64,000 nucleotides of DNA. It comes from CAG-826 sp964583155 (GTDB lineage Bacteria; Bacillota_I; Bacilli_A; RFN20; CAG-826). How positions within the stretch are numbered: the stretch's first letter is position 1; each line of letters begins with the position of its first letter. The notes under the pieces were generated by a model that was not told the DNA's origin, did not search any database, and saw only the letters and a list, made by a program, of their open reading frames with translations. The stretch spans positions 1 to 64,000 of the forward strand of contig CAZOUY010000003.1 in assembly GCA_964583155.1 (NCBI GenBank). Direction: 5' to 3'. Below, piece after piece: positions 34,563 to 42,699 of this stretch. A program made the position numbers and the translations under genes.

Positions 34563-34904
34563 TTATTCTTTAAATAAATCTAACGCTTGTCCTTCTTCTA
34601 AAGTAACAATCGCCTTTTTATAAGCCGGAACCGTTCCTTCATATCGGCCGGCACGCTTTGCCTTGGAAAGCACATGGATGATTGCGACATCCTTGACTTT
34701 AACTTGGAAAATACTTTCAAAAGCAAGTTTGATTTCTGTACGATTCGCTTTCGGAGCAACCTCGACAGTTACTTTGTTAAAGTTTTGCATGAGCATCATC
34801 GTTTTTTCCGTAATTACCGGACGGATGATGGTATCAAAACTTTTAACAGTAGGTTTGGTAAAACGGCTTTCAGGAGTGGCCGCTTTTTTCTTTGCTCTTG
34901 CCAT
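34563..34904 (-). CDS. rplW: 50S ribosomal protein L23
   Basis: 113 residues, about 18 longer than Bacillus L23 because of a basic N-terminal extension (MARAKKKAATPESRFTK). The core IIRPVITEKTMMLMQN and the tunnel-exit loop follow. Its start shares one base with the rplD stop (TAATG). Confidence 0.95.
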   Translation of the reverse strand: MARAKKKAATPESRFTKPTVKSFDTIIRPVITEKTMMLMQNFNKVTVEVAPKANRTEIKLAFESIFQVKVKDVAIIHVLSKAKRAGRYEGTVPAYKKAIVTLEEGQALDLFKE

Positions 34905-35548
34905 TATTTAAGTCCCTCCTCTACTGCCTTGATTGCGCTCTTCGTAAAGATAACGTGATCAGCATTTAATAAATCATAAACGCTGACATTATCAACGCCG
35001 ACAATCAAGATGCTTGGAATATTGCGTGCGCTTTTGAATAAATTCTCATCAGCTTCATCTAAAACCAATAAAGCTTTGCCTTCGGCATTTAATTTAGTTA
35101 AAATCTCACTCATAACTTTGGTTTTAGGAGTATCGATTTTGAAGGAATCGACAACGATGGTTGCTTCCTCTTTAACCTTCAATGATAAGGCTGAGCGTAA
35201 CGCTAAGCGATGAGCTTCTTTATTCATCGCCAATTTATAATTTTGGGTTCCGGTTGGACCAAATACATTTCCGCCGCCCCGCCATAATGGTGAGCGAGAT
35301 GATCCGGCACGAGCACGACCGGTGCCCTTTTGACGCCATGGCTTTTTGCCACCGCCGCTTACTTCATCGCGTCGAAGAGTTTTAGCGGTTGCTTGGCGCA
35401 TGTTCGCTTGATAAACCTGAACGGCATCGAACATGACTTGTTTATTAGGTTCGATTCCAAAGACATCAGCGCTGACGGAAACTTTGGAAGTTTTTTCACC
35501 ATCTTGCGTTAAGACTGGTAAAGAAACTGTTTTTGCTTTTTCTGCCAT
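34904..35548 (-). CDS. rplD: 50S ribosomal protein L4
   Basis: 214 residues. The tunnel extension reads KPWRQKGTGRARAGSSRSPLWRGGG and the C-terminal half ends NADHVIFTKSAIKAVEEG. In some bacteria L4 regulates the S10 operon; no E. coli-like L4 leader is recognised here. Confidence 0.96.
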   Translation of the reverse strand: MAEKAKTVSLPVLTQDGEKTSKVSVSADVFGIEPNKQVMFDAVQVYQANMRQATAKTLRRDEVSGGGKKPWRQKGTGRARAGSSRSPLWRGGGNVFGPTGTQNYKLAMNKEAHRLALRSALSLKVKEEATIVVDSFKIDTPKTKVMSEILTKLNAEGKALLVLDEADENLFKSARNIPSILIVGVDNVSVYDLLNADHVIFTKSAIKAVEEGLK

Positions 35549-35568
35549 AATAGTTCTCCTTTCCGTTC

Positions 35569-36246
35569 TTACTGAGCGTCACGGTTGACTAATGTTTTAA
35601 CAACCGGTTTTCTCTTTTGAGCTTTAATAGCGCTGCGAATCGTAACGATTGATTTTGTAGCACCGGGAACAGCACCCTTTACTAAAATTGCATTGCGAGC
35701 CACATCAACGCCCACAATCACCAAATTCAACACGGTAGCTTGCTTGTCACCATGATGACCAGCTGATTTTTTACCTGGATGAATGCGGTTATTAGTACGG
35801 CCTGTCGTCGCAAATGAGCCTGCATGACGATGGTAACCAGAACCATGTCCTTTTGGCCCGATGATGAAGTGCCAACGTTTAATTGCACCGCTGAAGCCTT
35901 TTCCTTTGCTGGTTCCAATAACATCGACCGCTTCTCCGACTTGGAATAAATCAGCGGTGATGGTATCGCCAACATTGAACTTCATCATTTCATCACCTTT
36001 AAGTTCTTTTAATTCGTACTTAGGGGTGGTGTTGGCTTTAGCGAAGATTCCTTTCTCCGCTTTATTTGCACGATGTTCTTTCTTTTCTTCATATCCTACT
36101 TGGATAGCTTCGTATCCATCAGTATCTAAAGTTTTTACTTGTGTGACAACATTTGGTAAGACTTCAATAACAGTCACCGGATATAAAGTGCCATCTTCAG
36201 CAAAAACTTGGGTCATTCCCATTTTTCTTCCTACTATTGCTTTCAT
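35569..36246 (-). CDS. rplC: 50S ribosomal protein L3
   Basis: 225 residues: MKAIVGRKMGMTQVFAEDGT, SKGKGFSGAIKRW and GSYATTGRTNNRIHPGKKSAGHHG-like region. About 15 residues longer at the C-terminus (KRKPVVKTLVNRDAQ) than in Bacillus. Confidence 0.96.
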   Translation of the reverse strand: MKAIVGRKMGMTQVFAEDGTLYPVTVIEVLPNVVTQVKTLDTDGYEAIQVGYEEKKEHRANKAEKGIFAKANTTPKYELKELKGDEMMKFNVGDTITADLFQVGEAVDVIGTSKGKGFSGAIKRWHFIIGPKGHGSGYHRHAGSFATTGRTNNRIHPGKKSAGHHGDKQATVLNLVIVGVDVARNAILVKGAVPGATKSIVTIRSAIKAQKRKPVVKTLVNRDAQ

Positions 36247-36260
36247 GACATCTTACCTCC

Positions 36261-36572
36261 TTAAAGCTTGATATCGATATCAACACCACTTGGAAGATCA
36301 AGACGCTTTAAGACATCGATCGTTTCCTTAGTAGGGTTATAAATATCAAGTAACCGCTTATGTGTCCTTATTTCAAATTGTTCACGAGCATCTTTATATT
36401 TGTGAACTGCTCTTAAGATTGTATAAACTTGTTTTTCCGTTGGAAGCGGAATTGGGCCTACAACCTTAGCCCCCGACTTAACAGCAGCGTTCACAATCTT
36501 TTCGACCGATAAATCAAGAATCTTGTGATCATATGCTTTTAAGCGGATTCTAATTTTCTTTGTTTTAGCCAT
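36261..36572 (-). CDS. rpsJ: 30S ribosomal protein S10
   Basis: 103 residues; KIRIRLKAYDHKILDLSVEKIV and HTHKRLLDI-like region (RTHKRLLDIYNP). S10 is on the head of the small subunit and is also NusE, a partner of transcription antitermination. First gene of the super-operon, after a leader of about 120 bases; AAAGGAGG site. Confidence 0.97.
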   Translation of the reverse strand: MAKTKKIRIRLKAYDHKILDLSVEKIVNAAVKSGAKVVGPIPLPTEKQVYTILRAVHKYKDAREQFEIRTHKRLLDIYNPTKETIDVLKRLDLPSGVDIDIKL

Positions 36573-36695
36573 GAATATTTCCTCCTTTGTCTAAATCAGG
36601 CTTAGACGTCGCTCCATCCGAATTCCCTGAACGCCTATTCATGACAACTCTCTATGGCGTATCAGCAACCTCGCATTTCACCGCGGACATCAACA
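36573..36695 (-). promoter_or_regulatory. Structured rpsJ leader with 690-loop-like hairpin
   Basis: The leader of the ribosomal operon contains two visible hairpins. CGCG-GUGAAA-UGCG (reverse strand of about 36673-36686) shares the 13-base string GCGGUGAAAUGCG with the conserved 690-loop region of bacterial 16S rRNA, as I remember that sequence. GTCTAA / TTAGAC (36589-36607) lies directly before the rpsJ Shine-Dalgarno. Together they suggest an autogenous control element, possibly rRNA mimicry; this is inference. Confidence 0.5.
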
Positions 36696-36701
36696 TTTAA
36701 A

Positions 36702-36730
36702 AGGATATCAAATCCATATGTCGAATGCAA
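36702..36730 (-). promoter_or_regulatory. Probable promoter of the ribosomal super-operon
   Basis: On the minus strand TTGCAT (36725-36730), 17 bases, TATCCT (36702-36707) preceded by TGA as an extended -10. AT-rich tracts just upstream could act as an UP element. Confidence 0.45.
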
Positions 36731-36886
36731 TACCTTTTTTTAAAAATTTTTTAAATTATTTATAAGTAAACTTAATATAATATTTATAATATGCGTCGCT
36801 TATTTGTTTGAATTTGAAACATCAAAATTTCGCTCTTAGGAAATATCGATTTCCCAAAAAGAAAACCGATTTTCTAAGTATCAAAG
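36731..36886. other. AT-rich intergenic stretch before the ribosomal operon
   Basis: Together with the rpsJ leader and promoter this makes 314 bases without a gene. It is very AT-rich. A low-GC hairpin (AGAAAA/TTTTCT around 36861-36875 on the minus strand, followed by T residues) may be a weak queH terminator. Nothing else recognised. Confidence 0.4.
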
Positions 36887-37540
36887 CTATTTGGATTCTT
36901 TAGAAGCCATGCGCTTTTGATAATCGGCATACGAAAAACGACATCCGCAATATGGCTGTTGATACAATTGATACTTCTTTCGCAATTCACGCCCGTAATC
37001 AGCGCCCTTTTTCTTTTTAAAATCCGAGAAGAAATAGCGACAATGCGCATGCTGTTTATCCAGCTCTTGTCCGATTTCATTAATCTTAACCGCATTCTTT
37101 TGGCTCGAGATCGTCATGACCGTTGTAAAATAATCAAAGCCATTTTGTTCCGCATAATCATACGCTTCTTGCATACGTAATCGGTAGCATAAAAAGCATC
37201 TTTCACCGCCTTCTGAAAGATGAGACATTGGGAAAAGATTTTTTACATACTCTTCTTCGGTATAGGAAGTCACAATGCATGGGACATCGTAATGATAGTC
37301 ACGCTTGATGCATTGCAAATATTTTTTTAATTCTTGTAAACGATGGTCGTATTCCTCTTTGGGAAAAATATTGGAATTATTGAAGAAAATAGTGACCTCA
37401 AAATATCTGCAAAGAAAAAGTATTGGAAAAGTAGCACATGGGCCACAGCACGCGTGTAACAATAAACGTGGACGAGATTCCAATTGTTGCACCTTTTCTA
37501 TTTCCGCAAGCGAAAGGTTATAGTAATGGAGCTTTTCCAT
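36887..37540 (-). CDS. queH: Epoxyqueuosine reductase QueH
   Basis: About 217 residues, the non-B12 enzyme (formerly DUF208) that reduces epoxyqueuosine in tRNA to queuosine, the last pathway step. Family motifs are LLLHACCGPC near the N-terminus, FNNSNIFPKEEYDHR, GERCFLCYRLRM and the C-terminal YCGCRFS; the cysteines bind a metal/Fe-S centre. The gene overlaps the end of queA by 23 bases. The frame extends upstream to 37594; MEKLHYY at 37540 is preferred by family length, although its ribosome binding site is poor. Confidence 0.9.
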   Translation of the reverse strand: MEKLHYYNLSLAEIEKVQQLESRPRLLLHACCGPCATFPILFLCRYFEVTIFFNNSNIFPKEEYDHRLQELKKYLQCIKRDYHYDVPCIVTSYTEEEYVKNLFPMSHLSEGGERCFLCYRLRMQEAYDYAEQNGFDYFTTVMTISSQKNAVKINEIGQELDKQHAHCRYFFSDFKKKKGADYGRELRKKYQLYQQPYCGCRFSYADYQKRMASKESK

Positions 37541-38561
37541 AAATAAACATCGCATCACCAAAAGAGAAAAACCGATAGCGATTTTCCACCGCATGATGAT
37601 ACGCCTCCAAAATTAATTCACGCCCCGCAAATGCCGAAACAAGCATAATTAAGGTCGATTTAGGTAAATGAAAATTGGTAATCAGGCCATCAATGGCTTT
37701 AAACTGATAGCCGGGATATATAAAAATGTTGGTTTCGCCTTGACACGCACAGAAGGAAGAATACTTTTGCATCACTGACTCCAAAACACGAGTTGAGGTT
37801 GTACCAATGGCAATAATCCTTTGATGGTTAAGTTTGGCTTTGTTTAAAATATCCGCTGTTTCTTGAGACATCCAATATGCTTCTGTATGCATTTGATGCT
37901 CGCTAATTTCCTCAACTTTGACCGGTCTAAACGTACCTAATCCAATATGAAGAGTTACTTCTGTAATGATGACACCCTTCGCTTTGATTCTTTCCAGCAA
38001 TTCCGGCGTAAAATGGAAGCCGGCAGTCGGAGCGGCTGCGCTACCTTCAATCTTTGCATAAACCGTCTGATAACGGCTATTATCACCGCATTGCTTTTTT
38101 ATATAGGGAGGAAGTGGCATTTGTCCTAATTCTTCTAAAACCTCATAAAAAATGCCTTGATAGTGCATATGAAAATGGCGGAGGCCTTCATCAAGAACCT
38201 GCACGCATTCCGCCACCAATTTTCCATTTCCAAAGCTAACACGTGTCCCTAATTTCACCGTTTTCGCATTGCCCACTAGACACTCCCACTGATCGTTTTC
38301 AATCTGTTTTAATAGCAATACTTCAACATGGGCATTTGTCTGCTCTTTTGTTCCCAAAAGTCGAGCGGGAATAACCTTCGTGTTATTGCACACCAAAACG
38401 TCACCTTCGTGCAAAAAGTCAATAATTTCATAAAAATGGTGATCGGAAAATTTTTGAGTCGATAAATCGATAGTTAAAAGACGCGAGCCATCTCTTTTTT
38501 GACTGGGCTCCTGCGCTATTAAATCTTCCGGTAATTCAAAATCAAAATCATGTATATTCAT
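37518..38561 (-). CDS. queA: tRNA preQ1(34) S-adenosylmethionine ribosyltransferase-isomerase
   Basis: 347 residues; transfers the ribosyl part of SAM to preQ1 in tRNA to give epoxyqueuosine. DFDLPEDLIAQ-type start (DFDFELPEDLIAQEPSQKRDGSRLL), GSAAAPTAGFHFTPELL and ITNFHLPKSTLIMLVSAFAG are diagnostic. One base separates it from tgt, and it overlaps queH, so the three form one operon in pathway order. Confidence 0.96.
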   Translation of the reverse strand: MNIHDFDFELPEDLIAQEPSQKRDGSRLLTIDLSTQKFSDHHFYEIIDFLHEGDVLVCNNTKVIPARLLGTKEQTNAHVEVLLLKQIENDQWECLVGNAKTVKLGTRVSFGNGKLVAECVQVLDEGLRHFHMHYQGIFYEVLEELGQMPLPPYIKKQCGDNSRYQTVYAKIEGSAAAPTAGFHFTPELLERIKAKGVIITEVTLHIGLGTFRPVKVEEISEHQMHTEAYWMSQETADILNKAKLNHQRIIAIGTTSTRVLESVMQKYSSFCACQGETNIFIYPGYQFKAIDGLITNFHLPKSTLIMLVSAFAGRELILEAYHHAVENRYRFFSFGDAMFIYGKAPLL

Positions 38562-38562
38562 T

Positions 38563-39687
38563 TTAAAAACCTCTTAAATCACCAAATTTACGTAAAACTT
38601 CATCTTTAAAATCACCAAAGCGATCTTCTTGAATGGCTTTACGTGCTTCTTCCATTAGATGTATTAAAAAGCGGATATTGTGAATGGAAAGAAGTCTTTT
38701 TCCAAATGATTCATCGCACTTATATAAATGGCGAAGATATGCTTTGGTGTAGTGCTGGCAAGTATAGCAATCGCATTCATCATCTAAAGGGGTAAAATCC
38801 TCTTCATATTTCCGATCGCGAATATTAACACGCCCCTTGCTTGTCATCAACGCGCCATGACGAGCGATACGCGTTGGTAGAACGCAATCAAACATATCAA
38901 CACCCATGGCGATGCCTTCTAAAATATAGTCAATGGAGCCAACTCCCATCAAATAACGTGGTTTATCTTTAGGCAAATAAGGAACCGTATCACGAACCAT
39001 TTGAAACATCACTTCTTTTGGTTCACCAATGGACGTTCCGCCAATCGAATAACCGGGAAAATCCATTTTAGCCAATTCTTCAGCGCAATATTTCCGTAAA
39101 TCGGCAAATTCTCCTCCTTGCACGATTCCAAATAGGGCTTGGTCTTTTCTTTGATGAGCCTTCTTTCCTCGTTGCGCCCATCGTAAAGTCCTCTCCACAC
39201 TTTTCTTCATATAATTATATGAAACAGGATACGGAGGGCACTCATCAAAGGACATGATGATATCGGCTCCTAGTTTTTCTTCGATCCCGATTGCTATTTC
39301 GGGCGAGAAAAATAATGGAGCCCCATTTAAATGATTTTTAAAGGTCACACCCTCTTCACTGATGCAACGATTTTCAGCCAATGAAAAAACCTGAAATCCT
39401 CCCGAGTCTGTTAAGATAGGACCATCATAATTCATGAAAACATGAAGACCACCGGCTTTTTCAACAATATCTGCTCCCGGGCGGAGCGAAAGATGATATG
39501 TATTGGCCAAAATAACTCCACTTCCGCACATTTTAAGTTCTTCGGGGGATAATGTTTTCACAGTAGCTAAAGTCCCAACCGGCATAAACATCGGAACCTC
39601 CACATCACCATGAGGGGTATGCAAAATACCATAGCGTGCACCCGTCTGTCGATCGATATGTTTTATTTCCAAATAAAAGTTTTCCAT
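38563..39687 (-). CDS. tgt: tRNA-guanine transglycosylase
   Basis: 374 residues; exchanges G34 of GUN-anticodon tRNAs for preQ1. ILTDSGGFQVFSLA, MSFDECPPYP and the zinc site CDCYTCQHYTKAYLRHL with a downstream His are intact. First gene of the queuosine operon tgt-queA-queH. Synthesis genes for preQ1 (queCDEF) are not in the window, so preQ1 or queuine salvage is possible. AAGGAGG upstream. Confidence 0.97.
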   Translation of the reverse strand: MENFYLEIKHIDRQTGARYGILHTPHGDVEVPMFMPVGTLATVKTLSPEELKMCGSGVILANTYHLSLRPGADIVEKAGGLHVFMNYDGPILTDSGGFQVFSLAENRCISEEGVTFKNHLNGAPLFFSPEIAIGIEEKLGADIIMSFDECPPYPVSYNYMKKSVERTLRWAQRGKKAHQRKDQALFGIVQGGEFADLRKYCAEELAKMDFPGYSIGGTSIGEPKEVMFQMVRDTVPYLPKDKPRYLMGVGSIDYILEGIAMGVDMFDCVLPTRIARHGALMTSKGRVNIRDRKYEEDFTPLDDECDCYTCQHYTKAYLRHLYKCDESFGKRLLSIHNIRFLIHLMEEARKAIQEDRFGDFKDEVLRKFGDLRGF

Positions 39688-39743
39688 CGTACCCCTCCTT
39701 TTTTTGTGGCAACTATTATCATATTACAATTAAATTAATCTTG

Positions 39744-40448
39744 CTACTTAATTTGCTTCTTTAAGATTCGTACTTCCTTTTTCATCTTCTTCTGCTGTTG
39801 TTTGGCTTCCTTTTTCGCCACTCTTTTTACTGCCTTAGTCGGTTTGCTCGTACCGAAAGAATTTGTGTCAAGAACATCATCATTCATTCCATCAAGTGTG
39901 ATGATCTTATGGGCCACTAGTTTAAAAACTTCAGCTTGAATAGCCATTTTGAAGGCCAATTGCGACATTTCATATTGAACATCATTTTGAGAGATATTAC
40001 CCTCCTCTACTTTTTCCTTTAAGTCCGTCAGTGCGTTTTGCACCTGTTTGATGACATACTGAAGGGCCTGCTCATGAATTTCTTTAAAGCAGTTATAAAT
40101 GGTATCATTCGTATCGTTGGTGCGTTCATCAATTTTTAAAAGACAATCAATATCTCGTAACGAAACGATTTGCTTCAGCAAGCAAATGACTAAAAGATAA
40201 GCCAAATGCTCACGATTATATTTTTTATTTTGAGGCGGGTTAATAAGGCCTGATTTAACATAATTGTTAATCATATACGCTGTTAAAAACGAGTCATCGC
40301 TATCGGCGTATGGTTGTAATTTTTGCTCTAAAAAAGATAATACCTGATCGCTATATAAATCAATATCAGGGAGCTGATCCCACGACGGAATATCAAAAGC
40401 GGATATTTTTTCTAGCCATAATTCTAAATCTTTAAATATACTCATCAT
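39744..40448 (-). CDS. DUF1836 family protein
   Basis: 234 residues, no membrane segment. The N-terminal half has the DUF1836 pattern as I know it: IPSWDQLPDIDLYSDQVLSFLE, LTAYMINNYVKSGLINPP and YNREHLAYLLVICLLKQIVSL, which looks like a MerR-type winged helix. The C-terminus (about 205-234) is a Lys-rich tail that could bind nucleic acid. Function is unknown; regulation of the surrounding genes is a guess. Starts on the ATGA overlapping the stop of the upstream membrane protein gene. Confidence 0.72.
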   Translation of the reverse strand: MMSIFKDLELWLEKISAFDIPSWDQLPDIDLYSDQVLSFLEQKLQPYADSDDSFLTAYMINNYVKSGLINPPQNKKYNREHLAYLLVICLLKQIVSLRDIDCLLKIDERTNDTNDTIYNCFKEIHEQALQYVIKQVQNALTDLKEKVEEGNISQNDVQYEMSQLAFKMAIQAEVFKLVAHKIITLDGMNDDVLDTNSFGTSKPTKAVKRVAKKEAKQQQKKMKKEVRILKKQIK

Positions 40449-41668
40449 ATTTTTTCTCCTTCCATCATTGGATGCTCATCACCAATCTCTTTTTGAGGAT
40501 TTTTACCCTTCATATAGCCATATATAATCATTACTATTAAAAGCATTGGGTCCATAAAGCATGGCATTAAATCATCATAATTTAAAAAGATTTTTTGCTC
40601 GTAATTTAGATTAACATAAACGAAATAACAAATAATCAGTGACAATAAGCATTCCTTAACAAGCTTCGAATCATCCGCGTATCGATAGTAGCGATATAAT
40701 TGATGAAACATTATTACCCACAAAATAATTAGGAATAGGAAAGGAATGATGCCTCCTTGATAAGCCGCATCTAAAAAGATATTTTTGGAATTTGTTGTTA
40801 ACGATTGCCCTAAGGGATACTTAAAAATATTTTTTAAAATATCTAATGCCATCTGAACACGCGGTATATTTTGACTTTTTACAATAATGAAAAGAAAGCC
40901 TCCGATAAGCACTACTGAAATGGCGCTTAAATATATGATGCGATGCTTGGTCTTTTTAGGATAAAAATGAATCAACAAAATGGCACCTAGGGCGATAAAG
41001 AACGCTAGTGCCCCTTGCCAGTATGGTAAGCTTATAAGACCGCAAACGCCTAAGACACCGCTTATTAAAGCAATATAGAACAATCGATCCTTCTTTGGGC
41101 TTTTATAGCACCATAATGCGCCTAATCCTGAAGATAAAAGAACCAAGAGATATCCTAAAACAGATACATCGATATTTTCAAAGGAAAGCCCAACCAATAG
41201 CTTAGCGAGATTAGTAACCGTTCCTCCTCTTGTGGCAACATAGAAAAAGCCAAATTGAAATAGAGTATAGAATAAATTAATGATCCCAAAAACGATCATC
41301 GATAAATATAAGCTGATGATCGGATAATTTTTGAAATCTTCATTGGCGCTAAAAAGATAGCCGATGATGACGCTGCCTAGCGCGCTAAAGATAAGTGCTA
41401 AAATATTAGGGATATTGAGACCTGCTTCTTTATAAAATATACTGATAGTCAATAAATAGCCGATCGTTGCCAAAATCCATACTATAGAAGCAATATCAAG
41501 CTTTGGAAAAAGCTTATGATACAATACGATTCCTAAAATGGCAATTAAACATACCAGTATGCGGATAAAAAGACTGAAAGGAAAAAAAGTCAATGATAAC
41601 GAAAAGAACAATTCTAAGGCTAATATGCCATATAAATATCGTCCGAAATTAATCTTTTTATTTTCCAT
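40445..41668 (-). CDS. O-antigen ligase/polymerase-like membrane protein
   Basis: 407 residues with about eleven membrane segments and a larger loop around NIPRVQMALDILKNIFKYPLGQS before GGIIPFLFLIILWV, the layout seen in Wzy/WaaL-type glycan polymerases and ligases. Sequence motifs are weak, so the call rests on topology and on the neighbouring glycosyltransferase-like gene. MENKKINFG at 41668, after AAAGGAG, is taken as the start rather than an upstream ATG inside the neighbouring gene. Confidence 0.5.
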   Translation of the reverse strand: MENKKINFGRYLYGILALELFFSLSLTFFPFSLFIRILVCLIAILGIVLYHKLFPKLDIASIVWILATIGYLLTISIFYKEAGLNIPNILALIFSALGSVIIGYLFSANEDFKNYPIISLYLSMIVFGIINLFYTLFQFGFFYVATRGGTVTNLAKLLVGLSFENIDVSVLGYLLVLLSSGLGALWCYKSPKKDRLFYIALISGVLGVCGLISLPYWQGALAFFIALGAILLIHFYPKKTKHRIIYLSAISVVLIGGFLFIIVKSQNIPRVQMALDILKNIFKYPLGQSLTTNSKNIFLDAAYQGGIIPFLFLIILWVIMFHQLYRYYRYADDSKLVKECLLSLIICYFVYVNLNYEQKIFLNYDDLMPCFMDPMLLIVMIIYGYMKGKNPQKEIGDEHPMMEGEKI

Positions 41669-41688
41669 ATCTTCTCTGCTCCTTTCTT

Positions 41689-42618
41689 TTACCAATAACA
41701 GCCGTTTTCCACTGATCTGTATCCATCTGGTTTGGAAGATGGATGAATCCAATACTCATTTTGATACTTGCATACATGTTCACGATTTTCCCATCTTCTG
41801 GCCATGATGCCAAACATCGTCGGAGTGGCCCCGCCGGTTTGAATAGCTTGTTTGCCTAACGCGCTTATAAATGTACATAACGGAGAGCCATATGCTCCCG
41901 CTCCTACCAAAGCAATATCAAAGTCCTTTTGCATAATTTCATTTTCCATGAAATGCAAGGCCTCCTCCCAATCGGAAAAGCGATCATCAAGAGCTTCTCC
42001 GAGAGTTTGAACTGCTTTAATAGTCACCAAATTGAAGCTTGGAACAATGCCAGGAGGAAAAAGTAAATTTATTCTTTGATACTGTTTCTGGATATCTTCC
42101 GCAAAAGGGGAAATCACTAATACTTTTTTATGGGCTAAAGACTGAATCCAATCACCTCTTAATGGTTCAAAGGCTTCATATTGGATAACGTGGGCATGAG
42201 GACAATATTTACAATAAAAATAATCCTCCATATGGATTCCTGAAATTCCTAAAATAGTAGCTTTCTGAAACGATTTAATAGCGATTTGCGCATATCGGTT
42301 AAGCATCTTATCATTGTTTGGAAAAACGCCCGCGTTATTTTTGATACTATACTTCACTTTCGATTTGAAATGCTTTTTAAACAGTAACTGTATTTTTTCA
42401 TAATTGTTAACACAGGAAAGCTCTACCGCACCAAATCTGATAGCGGCAAAGGGCTCACCACTTTCAATCATCCTTTTTAGAAGATCATTACTGAAGCTAA
42501 GGGTAATATTCCTTTGATTCAGAAAGCGCTCTAAATTTTTTTTCTTATGAAAAAGATGGTATCGTAAAACATGATAGCTGTTTTTTAAAAAGAAACGAAT
42601 ATAATGCTTTCTCTCCAT
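41689..42618 (-). CDS. GT-D-like putative glycosyltransferase
   Basis: 309-residue soluble protein. The N-terminal FAAIRFGAVELSCVNNYE resembles the RFGDGEL-type motif of GT-D fold enzymes (DUF1792-like), and a C-terminal block FDIALVGAGAYGSPLCTFISALGKQAIQTGG resembles a nucleotide-sugar-binding half. It lies directly upstream of the polymerase-like membrane protein and probably acts in surface glycan synthesis. Donor and acceptor are unknown. Confidence 0.45.
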   Translation of the reverse strand: MERKHYIRFFLKNSYHVLRYHLFHKKKNLERFLNQRNITLSFSNDLLKRMIESGEPFAAIRFGAVELSCVNNYEKIQLLFKKHFKSKVKYSIKNNAGVFPNNDKMLNRYAQIAIKSFQKATILGISGIHMEDYFYCKYCPHAHVIQYEAFEPLRGDWIQSLAHKKVLVISPFAEDIQKQYQRINLLFPPGIVPSFNLVTIKAVQTLGEALDDRFSDWEEALHFMENEIMQKDFDIALVGAGAYGSPLCTFISALGKQAIQTGGATPTMFGIMARRWENREHVCKYQNEYWIHPSSKPDGYRSVENGCYW

Positions 42619-42699
42619 ATCCTTAACTTAGCTCCCTAATGACTTTATTATACGCATAAACCTTTTAATTGGCAAAGTTAACAAAAAGATTTATATGAA

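Noticed and set aside
22939..36271. Many open frames of 60-138 codons on the plus strand opposite ribosomal genes (for example 31014-31430 and 35861-36271)
   Set aside because: They are shadows of codon bias in highly expressed genes on the other strand, have no ribosome binding sites and no recognisable protein motifs.
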